Source of the DNA: Ensifer adhaerens
GTDB lineage: Bacteria > Pseudomonadota > Alphaproteobacteria > Rhizobiales > Rhizobiaceae
Assembly: GCF_028993555.1 (NCBI RefSeq)
Contig: NZ_CP118610.1
Location: forward strand, 3,777,001-3,841,000
Direction: 5' to 3'
Length of the DNA stretch: 64,000 nt
Shown: one piece after another, positions 1-8,750 of the stretch
How the letters are laid out: every line of letters begins with the position of its first letter
Position numbering within the stretch: the first letter of the stretch is position 1
Notes under the pieces: model-generated
What the model was told of the DNA's origin: nothing
Database searches by the model: none
What the model saw: the letters and a program-made list of their open reading frames with translations, nothing else
Made by a program: the position numbers and the translations under genes

Positions 1-2
1 GC

Positions 3-941
3 CGCCCCTTGAACGAAGGCGAGGCGGAGGACGCTTTGGCGATCATCCTTGCCGGCGAAGCGGACCCGGTGCAGATCGGCGCGCCGATGACAGTGCTGCA
101 CTATCGCGGGCCGACTGCGGTCGAGGTCGCCGGTTTCGTGCGCGCCATGCGCCGCCATGTCGGCGCTATCGAACCGGCAAGCGGCATCGCCGACCTCGAC
201 TGGCCCTGCTACCTTTCGCCGAAGTTGAAGACTGCCCCCTGGTTCCTGCATGCCGCGCGCCTCGTCGCAGAAGCCGGGCATCGCGTCGTGCTGCATGGGA
301 ACTTCGGTCAGGACAGCGAAGAGCGGCACAAGCTGGAGACCGCCGCTTCCGCAGCCGGCATCCCGATCTGCACGTCGATCACAGCGGCAAAGGCAACACT
401 TGGAACCGCAGGGATCGCCTACCTGCCGCTGTCGGCGTTTGCGCCGCAGATCTATCGCTTGCTCGGACTCTATCGACTGATGGAGATGCGCATGCCGCTG
501 AACGCCGCCATTCACCTCATCAATCCGATGGGCGGGCGGGCAAGCCTGCTCGGCGTTGCGAACCCTTCAAGCCGGACGCTCAGCCGAGACATCGCCATGC
601 TGCTGGGGACCAAAGAGCTGACCATCCTCGGCAACACGCGCGACCACGCCGAGTTCACGCCCTATCGCCAAACGCCGGTGTTCCGCCTTGTCGGCGGTGA
701 AGCCTGCGACCTCATCGTTCCCGCGACGATGGCACCACCGGCCGAACCGCGCACAGGCCTCAGCAGCCGCGAATACTGGCAGGCGGTCTGGACTGGGGCT
801 GCCCGCGACGAGCGCGCCGAAACGATCATCATCACGACGACGGCATCCGCTCTCATCAGTCTGCGCAATCACGATGATTTCGATGCCGCCTGCGAAACGG
901 CGAGGGCACTCTGGGGTAACCGGTCACGCCGGATGGCGTGA
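3..941 (+). CDS. TrpD-like glycosyl transferase family protein (5' partial)
   Basis: This resembles the anthranilate phosphoribosyltransferase (TrpD) fold family, YbiB/TrpD2-like branch. The frame is open to the left window edge (codons from base 3 read R-P-L-N-E-G-E-A-E-D), so the start lies outside the window; the TTG at base 9 is not a convincing start. Visible features are the helical N-terminal segment (GEAEDALAIILAG) and the NPMGGRASLLGV stretch at about residues 170-182, which corresponds to the NPA...LGV region of TrpD. The strong glycine-rich PRPP-binding signature of true TrpD is not evident. Family members of this branch are suspected to bind nucleic acid rather than make phosphoribosyl anthranilate, and the true substrate is unknown. 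It converges with the peptidase gene on the other strand, 17 bases away. Confidence 0.75.
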   Translation, partial: RPLNEGEAEDALAIILAGEADPVQIGAPMTVLHYRGPTAVEVAGFVRAMRRHVGAIEPASGIADLDWPCYLSPKLKTAPWFLHAARLVAEAGHRVVLHGNFGQDSEERHKLETAASAAGIPICTSITAAKATLGTAGIAYLPLSAFAPQIYRLLGLYRLMEMRMPLNAAIHLINPMGGRASLLGVANPSSRTLSRDIAMLLGTKELTILGNTRDHAEFTPYRQTPVFRLVGGEACDLIVPATMAPPAEPRTGLSSREYWQAVWTGAARDERAETIIITTTASALISLRNHDDFDAACETARALWGNRSRRMA

Positions 942-958
942 CCGGAGGTTGGAGAAAC

Positions 959-3022
959 TCAGGCTGCCAGGCCCTTCTTCGCCAGCATCGCATCCGGGCT
1001 CGGGAGCTTGCCACGGAAGGCCTTGTAGGCATCTTCCGGGTCGATCGAGCCGCCGACCGAATAGATGTTGTCCTTGAGACGGGCGGCCATGGCCGGATCG
1101 AAGGCATTACCGGTTTCCTCGAAGGCGGCGAAGGCGTCGGCATCGAGCACTTCCGACCACATGTAGGAATAGTAGCCGGCCGAGTAGCCGTCGCCCGAGA
1201 AAACGTGGAGGAAATGCGGGCTGCGGTGGCGCATGACGATGGATTTCGGCATGCCGATTTCATCGAGCTTCTTCGCCTCGAGCGCCATCGGCTCCGCCGT
1301 CACCTCGGCCGTGTGGTAGGCCATGTCGACCAGGGCGGAAGACGTGAACTCCACCGTGGCGAAGCCGGAGTTGAAGGTCCGGGCGGCGAGCACCTTGTCG
1401 AGCAGCGCCTGCGGCATCGGTTCTCCGGTCTGGTAGTGCACCGCGTAACGCTTGAGGATCTCTGGCACGGTCAGCCAATGCTCGTAGAGCTGCGACGGCA
1501 ATTCGACGAAGTCGCGCGAGACGCCCGTGCCGGAAACCGAAGGATAGGTGACGTTGGATAGCATGCCATGCAACGCGTGGCCGAACTCGTGGAAGAGCGT
1601 GCGGGCATCGTCGAGCGAGAGCAGTGCCGGTTTACCCTCGGCGGGCTTGGCGAAATTGCAGACGTTGTAGATGATCGGCAGTTCGCCCTCGGCCCCGTTC
1701 TTCAGTTTCAGCTTGTGCTGCGACTGGAACGAGCTCATCCACGCGCCGGAGCGCTTCGACGGCCGAGCGAAATAGTCGCCGAGGAAGAGCGCCACCAGCT
1801 TGCCGGATGCGTCCTTGATCTCGAAGACACGCACATCGGGATGGTAGGCGGCAATACCCTTCTTCTCCGTGGCTGTAATGCCGAACAGGCGCGTGGCAAC
1901 GTCGAAACAGGCCTCGATGATCTTTTCCAGCTGCAGATAGGGCTTGAGTTCGCCTTCGGAGAAATTGAACTTCTCGGCCCGGAGCTTCTCGGCGTAGTGG
2001 CGCCAGTCCCAGGGCATGACGTCGTGATTACGCCCCTCGTCGGCAACGAGCCTCGCAAGCTCCGCCTCCTCCTCGCGGGCACGAGTGACGGCCTTTTCCC
2101 AGACCTGCATCAGGAGACCGTTCACGGCATCAGGCGTCTTCGCCATGGTGTCGTCGAGCTTCAGAGACGCGAAATTCTCATAGCCGAGCAGCTTCGCCTT
2201 TTCCGCGCGCAGCGCCAGCATCTCGGCGATGAGCCCGCGATTGTCGGTGTCACCACCGTTTTCGCCGCGCGCGATCCAGGCCCGGAAGGCCTGTTCCCGA
2301 AGCTCGCGACTGTCAGAGAAGGTCAGGAACGGTTCGATGATCGAGCGCGAAAGGGTGACCGCGTATTTTCCCTTCTGGCCGCGATCCTCGGCCACCGCTG
2401 CCATGGCGTCGCGCAAGAAATCGGGCAGACCGGCGAGTTGTTCCTCACTCTCCAGAAACAGAACCCAGCTCTTCTCGTCTGCAAGCACGTTCTGCCCGAA
2501 TTTCGCGCCGATACCGGCAAGCTTCTCGTTGATCGCTGCCAGCCGCTCCTGCTCGGGCTTATCGAGCTTGGCGCCGGACTTGACGAAACCCTTCCAGTGA
2601 CGCTCGAGCACACGCGTTGCTTCAAGATCGAGCCCCAGGGACTGGCGGCCTTCCCATAGCGTGTCGATGCGCTTGAACAGCGCAGCATTCATGCCGATCT
2701 TCGAATAGTGCCGCGACATCTTCGGCGCGATGTCCCGTTCCAGCGCCTGGATCGCCTCGTTGGTGTCGGCCCCGGCCTTGTTCCAGAAGATCGAGGACAC
2801 CCGCGACAGTGCATCGCCGGCAATTTCGAGAGCGACGATGGTGTTCTCGAAGGTCGCAGCAGCGGAATTCTCGGCAATCGCGTCGATCTCCGCCTCATGC
2901 TCGCGAAAGGCCGCGTCGAAAGCCGGCGCGAAATCCTCGTCCTTCACCAGATCGAAACGCGGCAGGCCCTCGTGGCCTGTCCATGAGGTGAGCGCGGGAT
3001 TGAGCGGGGTGCTGGTGGTCAT
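959..3022 (-). CDS. dcp: M3 family oligopeptidase / peptidyl-dipeptidase
   Basis: This is a 687-residue cytosolic zinc metallopeptidase of family M3 (thimet oligopeptidase, Dcp and PrlC type), which trims short peptides. The zinc motif HEFGH lies at about residues 478-482 inside LFHEFGHALHGML. The downstream block with Y-H and G-Y-S-A-G-Y-Y-S-Y-M-W is typical of the M3 C-terminal substrate cleft. Length matches Dcp and oligopeptidase A (about 680). Sequence alone does not settle Dcp versus OpdA/PrlC, so the symbol is provisional. It stands alone on the minus strand, upstream of nothing co-directional within 100 bases. Confidence 0.9.
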   Translation of the reverse strand: MTTSTPLNPALTSWTGHEGLPRFDLVKDEDFAPAFDAAFREHEAEIDAIAENSAAATFENTIVALEIAGDALSRVSSIFWNKAGADTNEAIQALERDIAPKMSRHYSKIGMNAALFKRIDTLWEGRQSLGLDLEATRVLERHWKGFVKSGAKLDKPEQERLAAINEKLAGIGAKFGQNVLADEKSWVLFLESEEQLAGLPDFLRDAMAAVAEDRGQKGKYAVTLSRSIIEPFLTFSDSRELREQAFRAWIARGENGGDTDNRGLIAEMLALRAEKAKLLGYENFASLKLDDTMAKTPDAVNGLLMQVWEKAVTRAREEEAELARLVADEGRNHDVMPWDWRHYAEKLRAEKFNFSEGELKPYLQLEKIIEACFDVATRLFGITATEKKGIAAYHPDVRVFEIKDASGKLVALFLGDYFARPSKRSGAWMSSFQSQHKLKLKNGAEGELPIIYNVCNFAKPAEGKPALLSLDDARTLFHEFGHALHGMLSNVTYPSVSGTGVSRDFVELPSQLYEHWLTVPEILKRYAVHYQTGEPMPQALLDKVLAARTFNSGFATVEFTSSALVDMAYHTAEVTAEPMALEAKKLDEIGMPKSIVMRHRSPHFLHVFSGDGYSAGYYSYMWSEVLDADAFAAFEETGNAFDPAMAARLKDNIYSVGGSIDPEDAYKAFRGKLPSPDAMLAKKGLAA

Positions 3023-3127
3023 CAGAAATCCTTTCGCATGCGATCCGGCTCAAGACCGGGGGAGGGGCCGCCGACCTATGACATCAGGACACGGCGAAAA
3101 TGAAGGTGGTTGTCGCCAGGGATGCCG

Positions 3128-3769
3128 TCAAGGCTTGCGCAGACCAAGTAGGCCAGGGGCGGCATGCCAGATGGCCTGGACGGCGAAGCCCATGAACAGG
3201 AGACCGGAGAGTCTGACGATTGCCAGTTCGTGGCGTCGGTAGAAACGCCGGACCACAGAGGTGCCGATGATGACGATCAGGATCAGGTCGGCAACGAGAA
3301 AGCCGATGAGCGAAACGCCAAGCAGCGCCGGCAGCGCGTTGAACTCAAGCGCGTTGGCCGAGCTGGCAAGCAGCGCCGTGAAGGTTGCAAGCGCCACCGG
3401 ATATCCCTTGGGATTGGTGAGCCCAAAGATCAGACCGCGCCTTAAGGGACGTTCGACGGTCAGGAGTGCCCGGTTCTCGCCCGCCGGCCTCGCGCGGAGT
3501 GCCGTCCAGCCGATCCAGCCGAGATAGGCACCGCAGAACAGGCCGAGAATATCGAAGATCGTCGTGCCGACCGAACGCGCGCCGACGATCGCGACCAGCG
3601 CCAAGGTCGACCAGAGAACGTCCCCGGCGAGATGCCCGCCCATGAACAGCGCACCTGCCTTGCGCCCCTGGCCAGCGCCGATACCGAGCAGCGCCAGAAA
3701 CGCCGGTCCGGGAATAAGGACATAGGAAAGGGCGGCGAGAAAGGCTCCGATCAGCAGCGTCTCGGACAT
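3128..3769 (-). CDS. LysE/RhtB family amino-acid exporter
   Basis: A 213-residue inner-membrane protein with about six hydrophobic segments. The first helix carries the PGPAFL motif typical of LysE/RhtB exporters (residues about 20-25), and the cytoplasmic loop has GQGRKAG. The NPKGYP segment near residue 120 is another family hallmark. Such proteins export amino acids or derivatives; the substrate cannot be read from the sequence. The start ATG has only a weak upstream purine stretch. The gene appears monocistronic, separated by 105 bases from the upstream end of the peptidase gene. Confidence 0.88.
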   Translation of the reverse strand: MSETLLIGAFLAALSYVLIPGPAFLALLGIGAGQGRKAGALFMGGHLAGDVLWSTLALVAIVGARSVGTTIFDILGLFCGAYLGWIGWTALRARPAGENRALLTVERPLRRGLIFGLTNPKGYPVALATFTALLASSANALEFNALPALLGVSLIGFLVADLILIVIIGTSVVRRFYRRHELAIVRLSGLLFMGFAVQAIWHAAPGLLGLRKP

Positions 3770-3924
3770 GGCGGGTTCCCGGTTGTGTTGCCCGCATTCG
3801 ATCCGGAGGCGCCGATTCCGTCAAGAGGAAAGCAAGGCACTCGATGCCGACGGTTGCAGCAGGGAAGCGGAGAAGGCGACCTGCCCCGCTCCCCATGCTC
3901 CATGTGTGGCGAATGCTGAGGCCG

Positions 3925-4017
3925 TCACCGTCCGCGACCGCGACCGCGACCGATAAAGGTCAGAGCATCGATGGTCGCCTGCAGCATCGCCGTTACGGCG
4001 CGGATGAATTTCCGCAT
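3925..4017 (-). CDS. Candidate small protein, basic, with C-terminal Arg-Gly repeat (30 aa)
   Basis: On the minus strand an ATG at 4017 is preceded by a good ribosome-binding sequence (GGGAGAGGAACG, about 5-10 bases upstream). It opens a 30-codon frame that begins MRKFIRAVTAMLQATIDAL and ends in alternating G-R (GRGRGRGRGR), then TGA. It has a basic N-terminus, an amphipathic or hydrophobic middle and an Arg-Gly tail. It fills part of the 448-base gap between the lysE-type gene and leuB, where no larger gene is seen. I do not recognise a family; function unknown. The Arg-Gly tail could also be a chance product of the GCGGTC repeat in the DNA. Confidence 0.45.
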   Translation of the reverse strand: MRKFIRAVTAMLQATIDALTFIGRGRGRGR

Positions 4018-4217
4018 GATTGCGTTCCTCTCCCGGTGGGTGAGCCTGCCCTCGGGCACGCTCGCACCGGCAGCATTCCATCTACCTGCGCAACCGCCTG
4101 TTTCTCCGGGAACGCACGGTCACGCCAGGCGCACAATTCTTTCGTCGCAATGATTTCCCTCGACACGAAGTTGCGCTAGAACGCGGCCGAGTTTTCCCCC
4201 CGCGAGAAGGACTATCC

Positions 4218-5330
4218 ATGACTGTGCGCAACCTCTTCCTTCTGCCCGGCGACGGCATCGGCCCGGAAGCCATGGCGGAAGTCCGCAAGATCATCGCCTA
4301 CATGAACGCCGAGCTTGGTGCCGGCTTCGTGACCGACGAGGGCCTGGTCGGCGGTTCGGCCTATGACGCCCACGGCCAGGCGATCTCGGAAGAGGACATG
4401 GCAAAGGCGCTCGCCGCCGATGCGGTGCTGTTTGGCGCCGTCGGCGGTCCGAAGTGGGATGCGGTGCCCTATGAGGTGCGCCCGGAAGCGGGTCTGCTTC
4501 GCCTGCGCAAGGACCTGCAGCTGTTTGCCAACCTGCGTCCGGCGATCTGCTATCCGGCGCTTTCGGCCGCCTCGTCGCTGAAGCCGGAGCTGGTCGAGGG
4601 CCTCGACATCCTGATCGTGCGCGAACTGACCGGCGGCGTCTATTTCGGCGAACCGAAGGAGATCATCGATCTCGGCAACGGCCAGAAGCGCGGCATCGAC
4701 ACCCAGGTCTACGACACCTACGAGATCGAGCGCATCGCCGGCGTCGCCTTCGAGCTGGCCCGCACCCGTAACAACCGCGTCTGCTCGATGGAAAAGCGCA
4801 ACGTCATGAAGTCGGGCGTCTTGTGGAACCAGGTGGTGACCGAGACGCACAAGGCGAAATACGCCGACGTCCAGCTCGAGCACATGCTGGCCGATGCCGG
4901 CGGCATGCAGCTGGTGCGCCAGCCCAAGCAGTTCGACGTCATCGTCACCGACAACCTGTTCGGCGACATGCTGTCGGACGTGGCCGCGATGCTCACCGGT
5001 TCGCTCGGCATGCTGCCGTCGGCCTCGCTCGGTGCGCCGGACGGTGTCAGCGGCAAGCGCAAGGCGCTCTACGAGCCGGTGCATGGCTCGGCACCCGACA
5101 TTGCCGGCAAGGGCATTGCCAACCCGATCGCCATGATCGCGTCGTTTGCCATGTGCCTGCGTTACTCCTTCAACCTCACGAAGGAAGCCGACAATCTGGA
5201 AAAGGCGATCGCCAACGTGCTCGACCAGGGCATCCGCACCGGCGACATCATGGCCGAAGGCGCACGCCAGGTCGGCACCACGGAAATGGGCGACGCCATT
5301 CTCGCCGAGTTCAAGGTGCTGTCGGCGTAA
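4218..5330 (+). CDS. leuB: 3-isopropylmalate dehydrogenase
   Basis: LeuB oxidises and decarboxylates 3-isopropylmalate with NAD to give 2-oxoisocaproate in leucine synthesis. At 370 residues it has the expected length. Visible signatures are [10 protein letters not shown] near residues 8-17, [11 protein letters not shown] near 136-146, and the substrate/Mg site [14 protein letters not shown] near 243-256. The ATG is preceded by GCGAGAAGGA. It is monocistronic, ending in a strong hairpin terminator at 5386-5417. A large antisense frame on the minus strand is a GC-codon shadow. Confidence 0.97.
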   Translation: MTVRNLFLLPGDGIGPEAMAEVRKIIAYMNAELGAGFVTDEGLVGGSAYDAHGQAISEEDMAKALAADAVLFGAVGGPKWDAVPYEVRPEAGLLRLRKDLQLFANLRPAICYPALSAASSLKPELVEGLDILIVRELTGGVYFGEPKEIIDLGNGQKRGIDTQVYDTYEIERIAGVAFELARTRNNRVCSMEKRNVMKSGVLWNQVVTETHKAKYADVQLEHMLADAGGMQLVRQPKQFDVIVTDNLFGDMLSDVAAMLTGSLGMLPSASLGAPDGVSGKRKALYEPVHGSAPDIAGKGIANPIAMIASFAMCLRYSFNLTKEADNLEKAIANVLDQGIRTGDIMAEGARQVGTTEMGDAILAEFKVLSA

Positions 5331-5385
5331 CCGACGAACAGCCGCCGAAGGCGTCGACATGACGCCAGCAGGTAACCTGGAAAAC

Positions 5386-5417
5386 AAACACCTCCGGAAC
5401 CCATCCGGAGGTGTTTT
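5386..5417 (+). terminator. Rho-independent terminator of leuB
   Basis: A 13-base perfect stem (AAACACCTCCGGA with TCCGGAGGTGTTT) around a 5-base loop, ending in a short T run, 55 bases after the leuB stop. Confidence 0.85.
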
Positions 5418-5567
5418 GCGTTTCATGGCCTTGAATTTGCCAAACGAACCGACACATCGGGAGAAGAAACGGCCGAGGTCATATGGTGCACGACAACGCG
5501 CTACAGACGGCCCAAGAACAAGCGATGCCGCACGACCTGCAAGGCGGTGAGGCAGGATGGGAGTTTC

Positions 5568-6299
5568 ATGAACCGACCACTTGCGGCCACCGGATGGATC
5601 ATGCTGACGACAGTCGTCCTCGTGTTCGCGCTCATCCCGCTGGACCCTTTTCTGTCGCAGCGGGCGCAAGGCCTGCCAGACAGCATCGTCACCTTCAACG
5701 AAAGGATCACCGATTTCGGGACTTTCGGCTGGATGATCTATCTTTCCGGCGCCATCCTTGCGGGAGCCTTCGTGCTGCACCGGGCGGCCAGCCAGGGGCC
5801 ACTTCGGCAGAAGGCGCGCACCGCCCGCGATCTTGCCGCCTACTTCCTGCTGACGATCGGCACTGCCAGCGCACTGGTGCATACGCTGAAGTTCTTTATC
5901 GGCCGGGCCCGGCCGGTACTGTTCGCCGAACTCGGCGCCTACAGCCTGACGCCGTTTGCCACCAGCAATCTCTATGAAAGCTTTCCATCTGGTCATTCGA
6001 CCGCGGCCGGCGCCTTCTTCGGCGTCTTCGCCATGTTGCTACCGAGGTTCAGGCCACTCTTCCTGGTCCTGGCGCTGACGATCGGCGTTTCCCGCGTCAT
6101 CGTCGGCGCGCACTATCCGAGCGACGTCGCCGCCGGGCTGCTGCTCGGCCTATGGACATCGGTGATGGTGGCGTTTCTCTTCGCCAGATACGGCCGGCTG
6201 TTTCATCTCGGCCCAGGCGGATGGCCACTCGTCGGACAAAGCCACCCGACCAATAAAAAGCCGGCGCGGAAGGCCGCGCCGGAGTCAGGAGAGCCATAG
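5568..6299 (+). CDS. PAP2-superfamily membrane phosphatase
   Basis: A 243-residue inner-membrane phosphatase of the PAP2/undecaprenyl-pyrophosphatase-like superfamily. All three catalytic blocks are visible: K-x6-R-P (KFFIGRARP, near 107-115), PSGHST (near 140) and SRVIVGAHYPSD (near 174-185). Five or six hydrophobic segments surround them. Likely substrates are phosphatidic acid, lipid-linked pyrophosphates or phosphatidylglycerophosphate; this cannot be resolved here. I chose ATG 5568 (after GGATGGGAG) over the upstream GTG at 5547. The tail is basic and lysine-rich, with GC-rich dyad symmetry close to the stop. Confidence 0.9.
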   Translation: MNRPLAATGWIMLTTVVLVFALIPLDPFLSQRAQGLPDSIVTFNERITDFGTFGWMIYLSGAILAGAFVLHRAASQGPLRQKARTARDLAAYFLLTIGTASALVHTLKFFIGRARPVLFAELGAYSLTPFATSNLYESFPSGHSTAAGAFFGVFAMLLPRFRPLFLVLALTIGVSRVIVGAHYPSDVAAGLLLGLWTSVMVAFLFARYGRLFHLGPGGWPLVGQSHPTNKKPARKAAPESGEP

Positions 6300-6321
6300 A
6301 GCTCGGGGAAGAGTTGGTGCA

Positions 6322-6346
6322 CTCCCGGGAAATGTGCTCCCGGGAG
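6322..6346. terminator. Hairpin between convergent genes
   Basis: Perfect 8-base stem CTCCCGGG/CCCGGGAG with a 9-base loop between the convergent phosphatase and MHS transporter genes. There is no long T run on either side, so termination strength is uncertain. Confidence 0.5.
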
Positions 6347-6361
6347 CGCATGACTGCAGTC

Positions 6362-8251
6362 CTAGTCCATCGCGTGGATGTCGCGATCCTTCGTTTCCGG
6401 CAGGAACAGGAGGCCGATGACCAGCGTGATGCCTGCAAAGACGATCGGGTACCAGAGACCGTAGTAGATATCGCCCTGGGCCGCGCTCATGGCGAAGGCC
6501 GTTGCCGGGAGCAGGCCGCCGAACCAGCCGTTGCCAATGTGGTAGGGCAGCGACATGCCGGTGTAGCGGATGCGGGTCGGGAACAGTTCCACCAGCAGCG
6601 CTGCGATCGGGCCGTAGACCATCGTCACATAGATGACGAGCACGGTCAGAACCGCAATGATCGTCGTCCAGTTGACGTTGGCCGGATCCGCCACCATCGC
6701 GTAGGTGCCACCGCCGGCGATCGTGTAGACGGCCATTTCGGTCGCAGTGCCGACTTCATCCTTCGTCAGCAGCTTGTCGGCCACGAGCTTGTCGGCCGGA
6801 ACCATGGTCTTCTCGCCGCTGCGGACGGCAGCGGCGTCAAGCGCCAGTTCCGGATTGGCGGCAACAAAGCCGTCAAGCTTGGATTCCGGAACCTTGGCGG
6901 CACCACGAACCAGCGGGTAGCCGGCATCGTGGAGGGCCATGTTGACCTGCTTTTCGAAGGCGCCATTGGCAGCCTTGGCACCATCGCCTGCAGCAACCGC
7001 GTCGTAGCTGTTGATCGTCGTTTCGCCGACCTTGACCGTCGCGGCCGTACCCGCGGCGGCCGTCGTCACGACGTCATAGGGTACCGAGTTCTTGGTGAGG
7101 AACGCGGTTGCGATATCGCACGAGGTGGTGAACTTCGCCGTACCCGTCGGGTTGAACTGGAATTTGCAATCGCCGGGAGCCGCGGTGACCGTTGCGCGAA
7201 CGGTTGCCTGAGCCTGAGCGAGTGCCGGGTTACCGGCCCAGGTCAGCGCCTTGAACAGCGGGAAGTAGGTGAGCATGGCAAGCAGCAGGCCGGCCATGAT
7301 GATCGGCTTGCGGCCGATCTTGTCGGAGAGCCAGCCAAAGAACACGAAGAAGCCCGTGCCGATCAAGAGCGAAATGGCAACCATGATGTTGGCCGACTGC
7401 CCGTCGACCTTGAGCACGCCGGTCAGGAAGAACAGCGCATAGAACTGGCCGGAGTACCAGACGACGGCCTGGCCGACGACGGCGCCGAAGAGCGCCAGTA
7501 GCGCGATCTTGGCGTTCTTCCACTGGCCGAAAGCTTCCGACAGCGGCGCCTTGGAGGTCTTGCCCTCTTCCTTCATCTTCTTGAAGGCCGGCGATTCGTT
7601 CATTTTCAGGCGGATCCAGACGGAAATACCGAGAAGAACGCACGACAGAAGGAACGGAATGCGCCAGCCCCAGGCGGCGAAGGCTTCCTTGCCGAGGGCG
7701 AACTGCACGAGCAGGATCACCACCAGCGACAGGAACAGGCCGAGCGTTGCCGTGGTCTGGATCCATGAGGTGAAGTAACCGCGGCGCCCATTCGGCGCAT
7801 GCTCGGCCACATAAGTTGCGGCACCGCCATATTCACCGCCGAGCGCCAGACCCTGCAGCATGCGCAGCGCGATGAGCAGAATCGGTGCGGCGATGCCGAT
7901 CGAGGCTGCACCTGGCAGGATGCCGACCAGGAAAGTCGACAGGCCCATGATCAGAATCGTCACGAGGAAGGTGTATTTGCGGCCGACGAGGTCACCCAGG
8001 CGACCGAAGACCAGAGCGCCGAACGGGCGAACCAGGAAGCCCGCGGCAAAAGCCAGAAGCGCGAAGATGTTCCGCGTCGTTTCCGGATAGGAGCTGAAGA
8101 AGGTCGCGCCGATGTAAACGGCGAGCGAACCGTAGAGATAGAAGTCGTACCATTCGAACACGGTACCAAGCGACGAGGCGAAGATGACCTTCTTCTCCTC
8201 ACCGGTCATCGGACGCGTTTTTGCGTCGTCCGCTGTCGCGACATTTGCCAT
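6362..8251 (-). CDS. MHS-family MFS metabolite transporter with a large periplasmic insertion
   Basis: A 629-residue proton symporter of the metabolite:H+ symporter (MHS) family, as in ProP, KgtP and ShiA. The N-terminal half has the hallmark FEWYDFYLYG and the loop GRLGDLVGRKYT; the second half has GWLSDKIGRKP. Typical family members are 430-550 residues. Here a soluble segment of roughly 180 residues (about 338-520) lies between predicted helices 9 and 10. It is Ala/Val/Thr-rich with two cysteines (GDCKF and TSCDI), and this loop should face the periplasm. Start ATG 8251 is preceded by GGAGTGGAGG; the in-frame upstream ATG (8272) has no such site. The substrate is unknown, a small carboxylate or betaine being the family default. 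Confidence 0.88.
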   Translation of the reverse strand: MANVATADDAKTRPMTGEEKKVIFASSLGTVFEWYDFYLYGSLAVYIGATFFSSYPETTRNIFALLAFAAGFLVRPFGALVFGRLGDLVGRKYTFLVTILIMGLSTFLVGILPGAASIGIAAPILLIALRMLQGLALGGEYGGAATYVAEHAPNGRRGYFTSWIQTTATLGLFLSLVVILLVQFALGKEAFAAWGWRIPFLLSCVLLGISVWIRLKMNESPAFKKMKEEGKTSKAPLSEAFGQWKNAKIALLALFGAVVGQAVVWYSGQFYALFFLTGVLKVDGQSANIMVAISLLIGTGFFVFFGWLSDKIGRKPIIMAGLLLAMLTYFPLFKALTWAGNPALAQAQATVRATVTAAPGDCKFQFNPTGTAKFTTSCDIATAFLTKNSVPYDVVTTAAAGTAATVKVGETTINSYDAVAAGDGAKAANGAFEKQVNMALHDAGYPLVRGAAKVPESKLDGFVAANPELALDAAAVRSGEKTMVPADKLVADKLLTKDEVGTATEMAVYTIAGGGTYAMVADPANVNWTTIIAVLTVLVIYVTMVYGPIAALLVELFPTRIRYTGMSLPYHIGNGWFGGLLPATAFAMSAAQGDIYYGLWYPIVFAGITLVIGLLFLPETKDRDIHAMD

Positions 8252-8517
8252 TTTGTTTATCCTCCACTCCAAAACAGCTTGTTGGAGCGCCCATTGGCTG
8301 GTCCGGCATTCCTCCCAAGAATGTCCGGACGTGGTGCGCCTGGTGAAGAGGATGTCAGAAAAGCGACCGCGCAGGCAGAGATGCTTTCGGCTTATGACTT
8401 TCGTCTAATGCGGCGATCGACCGCGGAGAGCCGTCCCCGAAGGCCGCGGCGCGGCGCGGCGTCTTGACTCTTCTTCAAAACCGCGTAAGAGCAGCGTCGA
8501 ACGAGGAAATCACCGCC

Positions 8518-8637
8518 ATGCGACCGATCGGTCCAGCCATCGCTGCTTTGATCCTGCCGGCTCTTGCCGCGGGGCAGGATGTCGATTTTTCGTTCGCTTG
8601 CAAAACAACGGCCAAAACGACGACGAAAACCGTCTGA
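8518..8637 (+). CDS. Candidate small secreted-type peptide upstream of asd (39 aa)
   Basis: An ATG at 8518, preceded by AACGAGGAAATC, opens a 39-codon frame. It starts MRPIGPAIAALILPALAAG (signal-peptide-like: one Arg, a hydrophobic core, A-x-A) and ends in a Lys/Thr-rich tail with one Cys. It sits in the 499-base gap between the MHS transporter and asd. I recognise no family. It could be a leader peptide or a chance frame. Confidence 0.3.
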   Translation: MRPIGPAIAALILPALAAGQDVDFSFACKTTAKTTTKTV

Positions 8638-8658
8638 CGTCTCTGGCCCTCCGCTCTC

Positions 8659-8677
8659 TCCCCGGTTTGGCCGGGGA
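8659..8677 (+). other. Hairpin in the leader of asd
   Basis: TCCCCGG/CCGGGGA, a 7-base stem with a 5-base loop, lies about 75 bases before the asd start and 22 bases after the small ORF. It could be a terminator or attenuator, although no clear T run follows. Confidence 0.35.
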
Positions 8678-8750
8678 CAGGAACCCTCGCGGCAGATCGC
8701 GCGGCTTCCCCCTCACCCGACGAGGAGAGACAGAAAAGAGAGCTTAGATC

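Noticed and set aside
3821..4081. 86-residue minus-strand frame between the exporter gene and leuB
   Set aside because: Cys/His/Arg-rich shadow composition and no ribosome site; the small basic frame in the same region is more convincing.
4212..5996. 594-residue open frame on the minus strand opposite leuB and the phosphatase gene
   Set aside because: The composition is an Arg/His/Gly-rich shadow of leuB codons; no family features, and leuB on the plus strand is unambiguous.
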